A stretch of 64,000 bases of DNA from RHLJ01 sp965247355. Its GTDB lineage: Bacteria > Bacteroidota > Rhodothermia > Balneolales > Balneolaceae. Below the pieces are notes generated by a model. That model saw only the letters and a list, made by a program, of their open reading frames with translations. It was not told where the DNA came from and ran no database searches. Positions 1-8,624 of this stretch are shown here, in pieces. The translations under genes and the position numbers were made by a program. Within the stretch, counting starts at the first letter, position 1; the number at the start of each line of letters is the position of its first letter. Location of the stretch: NCBI GenBank assembly GCA_965247355.1, contig OZ252011.1, forward strand, positions 558,001 through 622,000, written 5' to 3'.

Positions 1-1072
1 AAAGATTTATGGGGCAGGATTGCTTTCATCTATTGGAGAAAGTAAAGCATGTTTACAACCCTCCGTAAAGAAAATCCCATATTCTATAGAAGCTGCAACT
101 CAGAATTTCGATATCACAAATCAACAACCACAGCTTTTTGTAACTCCAGATTTTGCATATCTGAGTCAGGTACTTGAAGAGTTTGCTAATACCATGGCTT
201 TAAGAACAGGTGGACTTCAGGGAGTTAAAAAACTAATCGATTCGAAGGGGCTGGGTACGGTTGAGCTCAGCACAGGAATTCAGATTTCAGGGAATTTTAG
301 CGAAGTGATAGAAGACCCAAAGGGAAGGGTTGCTTACATCCAGACAAAAGGACCTACTGCATTAGCAAATCGGGATAAAGAACTTATTAGTCATGGGACG
401 TTAAATCATCCGGATGGCTATGGAAGTCCGGTTGGGGAATTGAAAGGCATCAACCTACCGATAGAAGATATGGCTCCCAGAGATCTAGATGCTTATGGAA
501 TCTACGAGGGTAAAACCAAGCGCTTCGAGTTTGAAAGTGGGGTGATTGTTGAAGGTAGAATCATTACCGGAACCCGGGATCTCAGAGGCAAGATTCTGAT
601 TATTACAATGGAAGATTGTACTGTAACCTATGGGGATAAAATACTTTTTAAACCGGAATGGGGCATTTATGATATGGCTATTGGTAAGAAAGTTGTGTCT
701 GCCTACGCCGGTCCGGCAGATGTACACTCATTTGAGGATGTTGGAAAAGTATCGGAGACTAAAACACATAAGATTGTGTATTCAGATCGTGAAAGAGCTT
801 TATATAAATTATATGAGCAGGTTCGGAAAGTAAGAGAGGAGAAATCGGTCAATTCTGAAGTTATTAGAACAGTTTTTGAAAAATTGAAAACTGAGTTTCC
901 AAAAGACTGGCTATTGCCACTGGAATTGTATGAGGTGGCGGTGAAGTACGAATTGGATATACAGGATGATTTACTTTCTTATTTAGAACAGTCGAAAGAA
1001 AATCCTTTGTTAACTAAACTTATTGAAAATGGACTGGGGCTTATTCGTAAAGATGCGCTTCAGAAGGTTTAG
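1..1072 (+). CDS. Phenylalanine 4-monooxygenase-like aromatic amino acid hydroxylase, 3' part
   Basis: The reading frame is open to the left edge, and the first codons read KIYGAGLLSSIGES. This matches the YGAGLLSS segment that closes the catalytic domain of phenylalanine hydroxylases, so the gene is cut by the window and a TTG at 20 is not the real start. The family uses non-haem iron and a pterin to turn phenylalanine into tyrosine; the iron-binding His/His/Glu residues should lie upstream, outside the window. After the motif come the expected helical segment (QPQLFVTPDF onward) and then about 250 residues that the short bacterial enzymes lack, as in the long Bacteroidota-type versions. The function of this tail is unknown to me. 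The gene ends only 6 bases from the convergent gene at 1079. Confidence 0.8.
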   Translation, partial: KIYGAGLLSSIGESKACLQPSVKKIPYSIEAATQNFDITNQQPQLFVTPDFAYLSQVLEEFANTMALRTGGLQGVKKLIDSKGLGTVELSTGIQISGNFSEVIEDPKGRVAYIQTKGPTALANRDKELISHGTLNHPDGYGSPVGELKGINLPIEDMAPRDLDAYGIYEGKTKRFEFESGVIVEGRIITGTRDLRGKILIITMEDCTVTYGDKILFKPEWGIYDMAIGKKVVSAYAGPADVHSFEDVGKVSETKTHKIVYSDRERALYKLYEQVRKVREEKSVNSEVIRTVFEKLKTEFPKDWLLPLELYEVAVKYELDIQDDLLSYLEQSKENPLLTKLIENGLGLIRKDALQKV

Positions 1073-1078
1073 TTACCG

Positions 1079-2611
1079 TTAATAAAAAGTACCTGAGTTA
1101 CTAACAAAGGCGATTTTCTTACTATCCGGCGACCAACTTGGAACGTTGATGGTGCCCTGACCGCCGTAAACGTATGCAATAATCTCTGGCTCACCACCTT
1201 CAATCGGCATAAGCCTTATTGTTACTTGTTTGTAAAAAGGATGTTGGGATGGTTCCACATCGGTACCAAAACTCAAAAAAACAATCCACTTACCATCCGG
1301 GGAAACATGGGGAAACCAGTCGTTATAGTTCTTATTAAAAGTAATTTGAGTTTGCTCTGAACCATCGGCGTTCATTCGCCAAAGCTGCATTGCACCTGTT
1401 CGATCGGAATTGAAATAGATATGTTTCCCATCCGGAGAGTATTCAGAACCATCATCAAGACCGGGTGTGTCGGTAAGTTGAGTTTCTTCCATAGTGTTCA
1501 CATCCGCAGCCCAAATATCATACTTTCCGTTTCTTTGCCCAGTAAAAATTACGGTTTGATTATCCGGAGAGATACCATGTAAATAGGAAGCTCCAAATCC
1601 CGACTTAGTTACTTGTTTGGGCGTATCGCTTCCTTCAACAGGAAGAGTGTAAATGGTGGAAGTATTATCATCATCAGGATTATGATGACTGATTGCTAGC
1701 ATACTTCCGTCAAATGAAAGTACATGATCATTGTTATTGTTGGTTGCAAATCCTGTATTAAGTTGAGTGATTTCACCCGAATCTAAATGATAGTTGTATA
1801 GATACCCATTCGAATTATAGATCAGTTTTTTGCCGTCTACCGTCCAGTTTGGAGCCTGTACAGAATGCTCAGATTCAAATAATATTTTCCTGATTCCTGT
1901 CTCTATTTCAAGTACTTCCATTCTGCTCCCAAGATATTCCTGATATTGGACTAAATCTTCCGGAGCAGGTTTTATAATTCGAATATTTTTATAAATTGCT
2001 TTTTCAATCACATCAGGATTATGTGCACACACATAAATTCCAGCGAGTACTTCATTATTCAGACTTACTTCAGAAGTCTCAACCGTAGAAAAAGCGTCTC
2101 CTTTTTTGGCGGTCGAAAAGAAATAGGTGTCTCCAATTCGAGCCAGCTGAATTATATTCGAAGAACTATCTGGTGAAACCACCTGTTCTGTTTCTGCTTC
2201 AAATTCTTTTCTATACTGTAGAGAAATGAGTCCATCCCCATGTACGGTTCCGTTTACCATTGCCGAGTGTGGAGATAAATTATTTCGAACGGTCCATCCA
2301 ATCTTACGATGAGGATCCACACCTTTTCCTATAAACTCTATTTCAGCCCGAAGTATAAAATCGCCTTGTATGGCTTTCCACAGGAATCGCATTTCATCCG
2401 TTTCAGCCCACATGTTAAAACCAGATCCTGTTAGTGTGTATTCTCCGGTTTCAGCATTGTAGTCAACAGTTCCAGGATGAACAACATCCCCAATATCTGT
2501 TGTGTTATCAAATATACCCAAGTCGGTTAATTTTTCTTGCTGCTCTGGTGTCACACATGCCATCAATAGAGAGACTGTTGTGAAAACCAATAGTAGGATT
2601 CTTAGTTCCAT
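1079..2611 (-). CDS. Lipoprotein with N-terminal lectin-like domain and TolB-like beta-propeller
   Basis: The start is ATG. The leader ends in SLLMAC, a lipobox with Cys19 as the lipidated residue, so the protein should be anchored in a membrane facing the periplasm or the surface. Residues of about 50-215 look like a beta-sandwich of the DUF1349/laminin-G kind (WAETDEMRFLWKAI, GKGVDPHRKIGW). From about 235 to the end there are repeated propeller blades with the WSPDGKK / YSPDGKHIYF / VSPDGKW / WSPDSKK signature of TolB and of S9-peptidase propellers. There is no peptidase domain and no catalytic serine motif, so it is probably a binding or scaffold protein. Such proteins are often annotated as TolB-related or biopolymer transport proteins; the actual role is not known. 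It is a single gene convergent with the hydroxylase. Confidence 0.65.
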   Translation of the reverse strand: MELRILLLVFTTVSLLMACVTPEQQEKLTDLGIFDNTTDIGDVVHPGTVDYNAETGEYTLTGSGFNMWAETDEMRFLWKAIQGDFILRAEIEFIGKGVDPHRKIGWTVRNNLSPHSAMVNGTVHGDGLISLQYRKEFEAETEQVVSPDSSSNIIQLARIGDTYFFSTAKKGDAFSTVETSEVSLNNEVLAGIYVCAHNPDVIEKAIYKNIRIIKPAPEDLVQYQEYLGSRMEVLEIETGIRKILFESEHSVQAPNWTVDGKKLIYNSNGYLYNYHLDSGEITQLNTGFATNNNNDHVLSFDGSMLAISHHNPDDDNTSTIYTLPVEGSDTPKQVTKSGFGASYLHGISPDNQTVIFTGQRNGKYDIWAADVNTMEETQLTDTPGLDDGSEYSPDGKHIYFNSDRTGAMQLWRMNADGSEQTQITFNKNYNDWFPHVSPDGKWIVFLSFGTDVEPSQHPFYKQVTIRLMPIEGGEPEIIAYVYGGQGTINVPSWSPDSKKIAFVSNSGTFY

Positions 2612-2738
2612 ATTCTTTAATTAGGTGAGAAACGCTATTTACTTGTGTTGCATTGAGTAAACAACATTTGTATTCCATTTAACTCCATTCAGGAATATGA
2701 TAAAATGAACTGATTAATCCTATCAGATGGAACCGCCT

Positions 2739-3467
2739 CTATCTTTCAGGCGTATTCTCAAAAAAAGGAGAGAAGCTTTTTAGGCCGGGAGGACCGTTAA
2801 GGTATTTCAAAGGTTCTCCGAATTCGAATCCTCCCAGGTGGCCGAAGTATCTTGCCCTGGCTTCTAATTGTTTGAAGTATTTGGTTGAAGAAATATAAGT
2901 TTCGGGTTCATCGCCGGGATTTTCAACATTGAACTGAGTAGAGAATGCAAGGATTGCTTGTTTTTTAGTTTCCCAGTGATCGGAAATATCAAAAACGAAA
3001 TCAGGAACAAAGGGACGGTCCTGGATGTAATGCAGAATATGTTTTGGTCTCCAGGGGTCCAGATTGTTAGTTTTGATTTTCTTCAACCCTGAATAAAAAA
3101 GAGCATCCATACAAAGCTGAGTTGTTTTACCATGATCCGGGTGCCGGTCATACGGGGCACCAAGCAAACAAACCTGAGGTCTGTGTTTACGTACTTCTTC
3201 GATAATTTTGAGTTGGTTTTCCCGGGTGTTTTCAACAAAAGAATCACCCATGTTCAAATTTTCACGATAAGAGATTCCAAGAATTTCTGAAGCCTTAGAA
3301 ACTTCTTCAGCACGGCTTTGAGGAGTACCGCGGGTTCCCATTTCACCTTTTGTCAGATCAATAATCCCAACAGATCTTCCTTGTGCAACTAAAGCAGCGA
3401 TTGTACCTCCACAATTAAGCTCGGCGTCATCTGGGTGAGCAGCAAAAACTAAGACATCAACTTGCAT
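2739..3467 (-). CDS. bshB1: Bacillithiol biosynthesis deacetylase BshB1
   Basis: This is a PIG-L/LmbE-family zinc deacetylase of 242 residues, the usual length. The metal motif AHPDDAELNCGG is at residues 10-21 and the second one, HPDHG, is near residue 123. In the bacillithiol pathway the enzyme removes the acetyl group from GlcNAc-malate before cysteine is added. The TKGEMGTRGT segment after the first strand is typical of BshB1 rather than of mycothiol or PIG-L homologues. No bshA or bshC lies next to it, as is common. The gene has about 127 bases of non-coding sequence after it and 144 before it, where the divergent efflux cluster begins. The start is ATG. Confidence 0.9.
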   Translation of the reverse strand: MQVDVLVFAAHPDDAELNCGGTIAALVAQGRSVGIIDLTKGEMGTRGTPQSRAEEVSKASEILGISYRENLNMGDSFVENTRENQLKIIEEVRKHRPQVCLLGAPYDRHPDHGKTTQLCMDALFYSGLKKIKTNNLDPWRPKHILHYIQDRPFVPDFVFDISDHWETKKQAILAFSTQFNVENPGDEPETYISSTKYFKQLEARARYFGHLGGFEFGEPLKYLNGPPGLKSFSPFFENTPER

Positions 3468-3611
3468 GTTTTTCTTTATAAGGTAACAACTTTTAATGGT
3501 GTTCAGAAAACTTCGGAGAAATGAGCATATAAAAAAGATTATTTTTAAGGAAAGTGAAACGAAATCAGTACTATTACGTAGTTAAGCACCTAACTCTTTT
3601 CCCAATTCGCT

Positions 3612-4835
3612 ATGAGATTACTAAACAGCTTAATTGAAGGACTTAAAGTTGCTCTTCGTGCGCTCGCCATTAATAAAGTCCGCTCTGTCCTAACCGCGCT
3701 TTGTATAATCATCGGTATCACAATGGTAACAGTTGTAGATTCTGTTACAACGGGTATGGACGAAAGCTTTGATAGCAGCATGGCAATGTTAGGCACTAAT
3801 GTTGTATATGTTGAAAAGTGGCCATGGGACGGTGATGAAGATTGGTGGGTATATGCTGGAAGAAAAGAGATGGAATTGGATTATGTAGCTTTTCTTGAGG
3901 AAAAGAGTAAGCTGGCTAGTGATGTTGCGGCATCAGCTAATCGTAATGTTTCAATTCGCTACAAGGAGAAAAATGCTGATAATGTTGGGATTAATGGGGC
4001 AACCTCAAATTATCTGAATATTCAGGGATTAAATATAGAAAGAGGTAGAATGTTTACAGAACAGGAAGCTCGTTCCTCCGTTAAAGTTGCCGTAATCGGG
4101 CAGTCCCTTCAGGAAGCATTATTCGAAGAAGAAGATCCTTTAGGGAAAGAAATCAGACTTGGTGGGCAGAAATTTACAGTAATTGGAATCTTGGAAAAAC
4201 AAGGAAGCTTTTTGGGATTAGGTGATTCTGATAACCGGGTAATTGTTCCAATTAAGTCGTATGGACAAATTTTTGGATTAAGATGGGGTATTCAAATCGG
4301 TGTAAAATTCCCAAATGAGCAAGCGGCTATTGATGGAGAGTATGAAATTGAAGGTTTGATGCGCCAGGTTAGAAACATTGATGCCGCTGAAAAAAATGAC
4401 TTCGCAATTAATAAACCTCAGGCTTTTGAAGAACAACTTTCCGCTTTCAAGAATGGATTGTACATGGGAGGTTTTGTTTTAGTTGGTCTGTCGTTACTGA
4501 TTGGAGGGATTGGAATTATGAATATCATGTTTGTTTCTGTTCGGGAGCGTACCAAAGAAATTGGTATACGAAAAGCCGTTGGCGCTAAATCATGGGAGAT
4601 TTTAACCCAGTTTTTAATCGAAGCAATAATGATATGTATGCTTGGCGGAGTTGTTGGAGTAGCACTGGCTGGATTCTTTACTATTATGATTGATCAGGTA
4701 TTTACCGCAACTATGAATTTAAGCGTAGTATTTGTCGCATTTATGATCTGTACACTAGTTGGAGTTATCTTTGGTTTTATTCCAGCTTATAAGGCTGCTA
4801 AATCTGATCCTATTGAATCATTGAGGTTTGAATAA
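3612..4835 (+). CDS. MacB-type ABC transporter permease, first of two
   Basis: At 407 residues it has the MacB/FtsX topology. A first membrane helix (about 21-43) follows a cytoplasmic head, then comes a large periplasmic domain (about 45-280), then three helices (about 282-302, 330-355, 365-390). The cytoplasmic loop RTKEIGIRKAVGAK and the C-terminal DPIESLRFE are family hallmarks. It lacks an ATPase domain, unlike E. coli MacB; the separate ATPase is at 10033. Its last base is the first base of the next permease start codon, so translation is probably coupled and the two subunits probably form a heterodimer. Together with the TolC and HlyD homologues downstream it should make a tripartite efflux pump; the substrate is not evident. 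Confidence 0.85.
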   Translation: MRLLNSLIEGLKVALRALAINKVRSVLTALCIIIGITMVTVVDSVTTGMDESFDSSMAMLGTNVVYVEKWPWDGDEDWWVYAGRKEMELDYVAFLEEKSKLASDVAASANRNVSIRYKEKNADNVGINGATSNYLNIQGLNIERGRMFTEQEARSSVKVAVIGQSLQEALFEEEDPLGKEIRLGGQKFTVIGILEKQGSFLGLGDSDNRVIVPIKSYGQIFGLRWGIQIGVKFPNEQAAIDGEYEIEGLMRQVRNIDAAEKNDFAINKPQAFEEQLSAFKNGLYMGGFVLVGLSLLIGGIGIMNIMFVSVRERTKEIGIRKAVGAKSWEILTQFLIEAIMICMLGGVVGVALAGFFTIMIDQVFTATMNLSVVFVAFMICTLVGVIFGFIPAYKAAKSDPIESLRFE

Positions 4836-6061
4836 TGCAAATTTTTGAAACAGTAAATCAGGCAACCGATTCTTTAAAAGCGAATAAACTCCGTTCTTTT
4901 TTAACATTGCTTGCACTAGTGATAGGTGTATTCTCTGTGATTGTTTCAACTACAGCAGTAGCTGTATTAGATAATTTCTTTACTAATACAATGAGCATGC
5001 TGGGAAGCGATGTAATTACTGTTCAAAAAAATCCTGCTGTTCAAATGGGACCTCGGGATGCAAGTTTGCGTAATCGAAAAAATATTAAATTTGATGATGC
5101 AGAAAATCTCGAAGAAAGAGTTAGAATAGCAGAAGGAACTTCTCCACTCACTTCATTCAGTTTTACAAAAGTAACATATGGAGATTTAGAGACAGATCCG
5201 GATGTTCGGGTTAGGGGAAGCAATAGTGAATTTATAGAAAACAATGCGTTCTCCTTAGGGGATGGCCGTAACATTACTCCAGAAGATGTACAGTATAAAC
5301 GGAATGTAGTAGTACTTGGTAAAGATGTTCAGGTGGAACTTTTTCCAAATGAATATCCACTTGGAAAGACGGTTCGAATTGATGGGAACCCATATCAAGT
5401 AATCGGACTTCTAGAAAAGAAAGGTCAAATCTTTGGGAACTCGTTCGATAATATTGTAGTCATTCCATATACCACTGGTATCAATAATTATGGAGGAGGC
5501 AACCGGGGAATTGGGATACAACTTAGAGCTCCGGAAATTTCAAAAATTGAAGATACGATTGAAGAAGTAACCGGAATAATGAGAGTAATCAGAGCGGTAA
5601 ATCCTGCTGATGAGAATGACTTTGAAATAATCACAAACGACTCTCTTTCGGGTACTTTCGATGCGTTTACAGGAGTTTTATATGCAGCTGGTTTCGCAAT
5701 AGGATTAATCACTCTTCTCGGAGCTGGAATTGGCGTTATGAATATTATGCTGGTTTCTGTAACTGAACGTACAAAGGAGATAGGTGTGCGAAAAGCAGTA
5801 GGAGCAACACGTAAAGCGATAGTTAGTCAGTTTTTGATGGAAGCAATTTTTGTATGTCAAATAGGTGGTCTAATAGGATTATTACTAGGTGTTGGTGCTG
5901 GGAATTATGTTGCAGTATTGATTGATACTGAACCTGTAATACCGCTTTGGTCAGTCCTGGGTAGTTTTTTTGGAATGACTTTTATAGGATTGATTTTCGG
6001 TGTATTTCCAGCTTTTAAAGCATCAAGATTAGATCCGATTGAAAGTTTACGGTACGAATAA
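4835..6061 (+). CDS. MacB-type ABC transporter permease, second of two
   Basis: It has 408 residues and the same layout as its upstream neighbour: a first helix at about 24-46, a periplasmic domain to about 275, and three C-terminal helices. RTKEIGVRKAVGAT and the ending DPIESLRYE are nearly identical to those of the partner, so the pair arose by duplication, but the periplasmic domains differ clearly. The overlap of one base (TAATG) with the upstream gene points to coupled synthesis of a heterodimeric permease. The gene is followed by 72 non-coding bases and then the small membrane protein genes. Confidence 0.85.
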   Translation: MQIFETVNQATDSLKANKLRSFLTLLALVIGVFSVIVSTTAVAVLDNFFTNTMSMLGSDVITVQKNPAVQMGPRDASLRNRKNIKFDDAENLEERVRIAEGTSPLTSFSFTKVTYGDLETDPDVRVRGSNSEFIENNAFSLGDGRNITPEDVQYKRNVVVLGKDVQVELFPNEYPLGKTVRIDGNPYQVIGLLEKKGQIFGNSFDNIVVIPYTTGINNYGGGNRGIGIQLRAPEISKIEDTIEEVTGIMRVIRAVNPADENDFEIITNDSLSGTFDAFTGVLYAAGFAIGLITLLGAGIGVMNIMLVSVTERTKEIGVRKAVGATRKAIVSQFLMEAIFVCQIGGLIGLLLGVGAGNYVAVLIDTEPVIPLWSVLGSFFGMTFIGLIFGVFPAFKASRLDPIESLRYE

Positions 6062-6133
6062 GAAATTGGTGCGGAACGAATTACCGTTTCTTGTATATTA
6101 TAGAGTATAAGAATAACATCAACAGGGCAAACC

Positions 6134-6346
6134 ATGAACGAAGAGATCATTCAAAATCTTAATGAGCGCCTCGACAGGGCAATTGATAAAGGTCGGGATA
6201 TTATTGCAGACGAAGAATTCCAACAACGGGTTGAAGAAGTTAAAGTGCAAGCTGAGGATACCATTCGGGAACATCCGCTTTTAAGTGTAGCCGCAGGGGT
6301 AGCAGTAGGATTTATACTTGCCCGTATTTTTAGTTCGGATGATTAG
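6134..6346 (+). CDS. Small YqjD/DUF883-like membrane-anchored protein
   Basis: The protein is 70 residues. An amphipathic, charged helical part (1-45) is followed by a glycine/alanine-rich membrane helix (about 49-65, LSVAAGVAVGFILARIF) and a short acidic tail. This is the arrangement of the ElaB/YqjD/DUF883 family, whose E. coli members anchor ribosomes to the inner membrane in stationary phase. The likeness here is one of architecture; sequence identity is not assured. Its stop codon touches the start of the next gene, and with the two genes that follow it forms a three-gene unit resembling the E. coli yqjD-yqjE-yqjK order. Confidence 0.6.
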   Translation: MNEEIIQNLNERLDRAIDKGRDIIADEEFQQRVEEVKVQAEDTIREHPLLSVAAGVAVGFILARIFSSDD

Positions 6347-6348
6347 TG

Positions 6349-6774
6349 ATGGATCAATTAAGCTCAAGATTAAAGCAAATTACTTCTGAGCTAAAGGAAT
6401 ATCTGGAAACCAGAATTGACCTGTTAGTTCTTAATATCGGGGATCAGATTTCTGCATGGGTCGGACTTTCTACACAAAAGATAATCGGGTATCTGATTCT
6501 AAGTTTCGGACTTCTTTTTGCTTCAATTGCACTTGCAATATATTTAGGAGATTTACTTAATAATGAAGCACTTGGGTATTTAATCGTATCTATCCCCCTT
6601 TTGATACTTGGATTGATATTTGCTTTTTCTAAACCGTTTGGAATAGCAAGTTCAGTTCAGAAACAATTAATGTCCGGGATTTTAAAAGCTATTGAAGAAG
6701 AAAAACCAGCACCCAATAAAACATTAAAATTACCCGAGAATAAAGAGCAGGAGAACTCAGATAAGCATGGCTAA
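6349..6774 (+). CDS. YqjE / phage-holin-superfamily 3_6-like membrane protein
   Basis: I chose the ATG at 6349 (141 residues); a GTG one codon earlier overlaps the upstream stop. An amphipathic N-terminal helix (about 1-40, rich in K, E and L) is followed by two membrane helices (about 46-67 and 76-97) and a charged tail. That is the form of the putative holin-superfamily III / YqjE proteins. Despite the family name these are not phage lysis proteins in most genomes, and nothing here is phage-like. The gene overlaps the next one by 8 bases, which supports joint translation. The role is probably in envelope or stress physiology (inference). Confidence 0.65.
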   Translation: MDQLSSRLKQITSELKEYLETRIDLLVLNIGDQISAWVGLSTQKIIGYLILSFGLLFASIALAIYLGDLLNNEALGYLIVSIPLLILGLIFAFSKPFGIASSVQKQLMSGILKAIEEEKPAPNKTLKLPENKEQENSDKHG

Positions 6775-7120
6775 ATCACTAAATAAAATTGAGAAGAAGA
6801 AAGAAGAGCTTAAAGCCAATCTTAGTCGTATTCAAAATGATTTGGACAACTCTCTCGTAGAAGTAAAAGAGGATGTTGCTCAAACTTTATCTCCAAAACA
6901 AGTAATAAAGAAATATCCACTTCAAATTCTGGGAGCCTCGATTGCAATAGGTTTTTTACTTGGATCCAAAAGGTCGAAATCAGTTCCAAAATCCCCATCT
7001 TCAAAAAATACTATTGTTGATTCAGTAGGACGTTCAATCAAAAAGAGACTAGCCCAAAAAGCTATTGATACGGCCTTAGATTTCTTCGAAGGTAAGCTTT
7101 CTCAAAACGAGGAAGATTAG
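6767..7120 (+). CDS. Small coiled-coil protein with one membrane helix
   Basis: The protein is 117 residues. The first 45 are strongly charged and helical (KIEKKKEELKANLSRIQNDL) and likely form a coiled coil. A hydrophobic, glycine-containing stretch at about 48-65 is a probable membrane helix or hairpin, and the rest is basic. I do not recognise the family with confidence; it resembles DUF3618/YqjK-type partners of the two genes before it. It overlaps the upstream gene by 8 bases and ends 123 bases before the TolC start. Confidence 0.55.
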   Translation: MAKSLNKIEKKKEELKANLSRIQNDLDNSLVEVKEDVAQTLSPKQVIKKYPLQILGASIAIGFLLGSKRSKSVPKSPSSKNTIVDSVGRSIKKRLAQKAIDTALDFFEGKLSQNEED

Positions 7121-7243
7121 GCTAATTACTGATTGTTAGCCTTAAAAGTAAAAGGATTTAAAAAACGTAAATCATAGAAATTTCTGTAACTATTTTAATA
7201 GTTCATCGTGGAAGTACACCGTCAACAAAAAAGAAAAGGAAAC

Positions 7244-8596
7244 ATGAAAAAAATCATCTCGCTCGCACTTCTGGCGATTCTTATTTATAGCGGAACAGCA
7301 TTAGGGCAAACCGTTCAACGCATTACACTTCAGGATGCCATTCAAATAGCACTTGAAAATAACTATCAGCTAAAACAAGCACAGAATAATCTCAACTTAT
7401 CCGATCAACAAAGATTAAGTGAGATGGCTGACTTTCTTCCAAGTTTGACTTCCAGTGCCGGATATCAAAAAACAACTGGTCAGCAGTTCGTTCAGGATAT
7501 TTTAGCTTTTGACAATGTAACGTCTCAAGGCGCCAGTGGCCGATTAGGCGCCAACATTACCGTATTTAATGGATTTGAAAATATAATCTCTTTAAGGCAA
7601 AGCATGTATGATCAGGTTTCATTTGAAGAGAGGGTTCAACGTGCTAAAGAAAATGTAATTTTTAATACTGCCAGAGCTTATTTGACGGTATTGGTGAATA
7701 CTGAGCTCTTAGAAATTGCTAAAGACAATTTAGAGACCTCTGAAAAGCAATTAGAACAAACTCAGGCACAAGTAGAGGTTGGGTCAAGACCGTTAGTAGA
7801 TCAATATAATCAGGAGTCAACAGTTGCTGGTAATGAGTTAACTGTAATTCAACGGGAAAATCAATTAAGACTAAGTCGTGTTCAATTAATCCGACAACTA
7901 CAGATTGATCCACTAGGCAATTATGAATTTGTTGTCCCTGATATCACAGAAAGAACAGTTTCACAAACTCCGGAAAGTTTAGATTTACAGACATTAATTG
8001 ATGAAGCACTTTTAAGTCGTTCAGATATTAAAAGTGAAGAAGCGGATATTCTTTCTACCGAGCTTCAGTTAACACTTGCAAAAACCAGGTTTTTACCTTC
8101 AATAACAGCCAGTGGTGCAATCTCAACAAGATGGAGCGATCCATATTTTCTGGATGCGAGCTTTGGGGATCAATTTTTTGACCAGCAGGTAAATAAGGGA
8201 TACGGTTTTAGTATCAGTTTTCCGATTTTCCAGAACTGGAATAGAATGTACAACCTGGAATCAGCTAAGGTTCAGCTAAAAAATGCACGACTTTCACTCG
8301 AAAATTCAAAGCTGGGAGTAGTTCAGGAAGTTACTCAGGCTTACAATGATTTTGCAGCGTATTCACAACAAATTGAATCCGCTGAAAAAGCTTTATTTGC
8401 TAGTGAAAAAGCTCTGGAGACACAACAAGAGAGATATAATGTAGGAGCCAGCACTTTTATTGAATTAAGTGAGGCTCAATCTACTTATGTGTCGGCACAA
8501 TCAGACTTCACTCAAGCACAATACAATTTAATTTTTCAGGAAAAACTTCTCGACTTCTATTTAGGTAAACTAAGCGGAGATGCGGTCGAGTTTTAA
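7244..8596 (+). CDS. TolC-family outer membrane efflux protein
   Basis: A GTG at 7208 would add 12 charged residues before a normal signal peptide. The ATG at 7244, preceded by AAAAGGA, is the better start and gives 450 residues. The signal peptide (KKIISLALLAILIYSGTALG) ends near residue 20. Two OEP repeats follow (about 25-215 and 245-440). The motifs IALENNYQLKQAQ and ERYNVGASTFIELSEAQ are the familiar helical-tunnel signatures of TolC proteins. It forms the outer-membrane channel for the adaptor gene 28 bases downstream. Confidence 0.9.
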   Translation: MKKIISLALLAILIYSGTALGQTVQRITLQDAIQIALENNYQLKQAQNNLNLSDQQRLSEMADFLPSLTSSAGYQKTTGQQFVQDILAFDNVTSQGASGRLGANITVFNGFENIISLRQSMYDQVSFEERVQRAKENVIFNTARAYLTVLVNTELLEIAKDNLETSEKQLEQTQAQVEVGSRPLVDQYNQESTVAGNELTVIQRENQLRLSRVQLIRQLQIDPLGNYEFVVPDITERTVSQTPESLDLQTLIDEALLSRSDIKSEEADILSTELQLTLAKTRFLPSITASGAISTRWSDPYFLDASFGDQFFDQQVNKGYGFSISFPIFQNWNRMYNLESAKVQLKNARLSLENSKLGVVQEVTQAYNDFAAYSQQIESAEKALFASEKALETQQERYNVGASTFIELSEAQSTYVSAQSDFTQAQYNLIFQEKLLDFYLGKLSGDAVEF

Positions 8597-8624
8597 TTAA
8601 TATCAATCTTTCAAGGGTAAGTTT

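Noticed and set aside
20..1072. Complete 350-residue protein starting at TTG 20
   Set aside because: The frame is open to the window edge and the residues before TTG continue the hydroxylase motif KIYGAG, so the gene is only cut by the window.
6349..6774. Phage holin marking a prophage
   Set aside because: Only the family name is phage-like. The neighbours are efflux genes, and there is no integrase, capsid or lysis gene.
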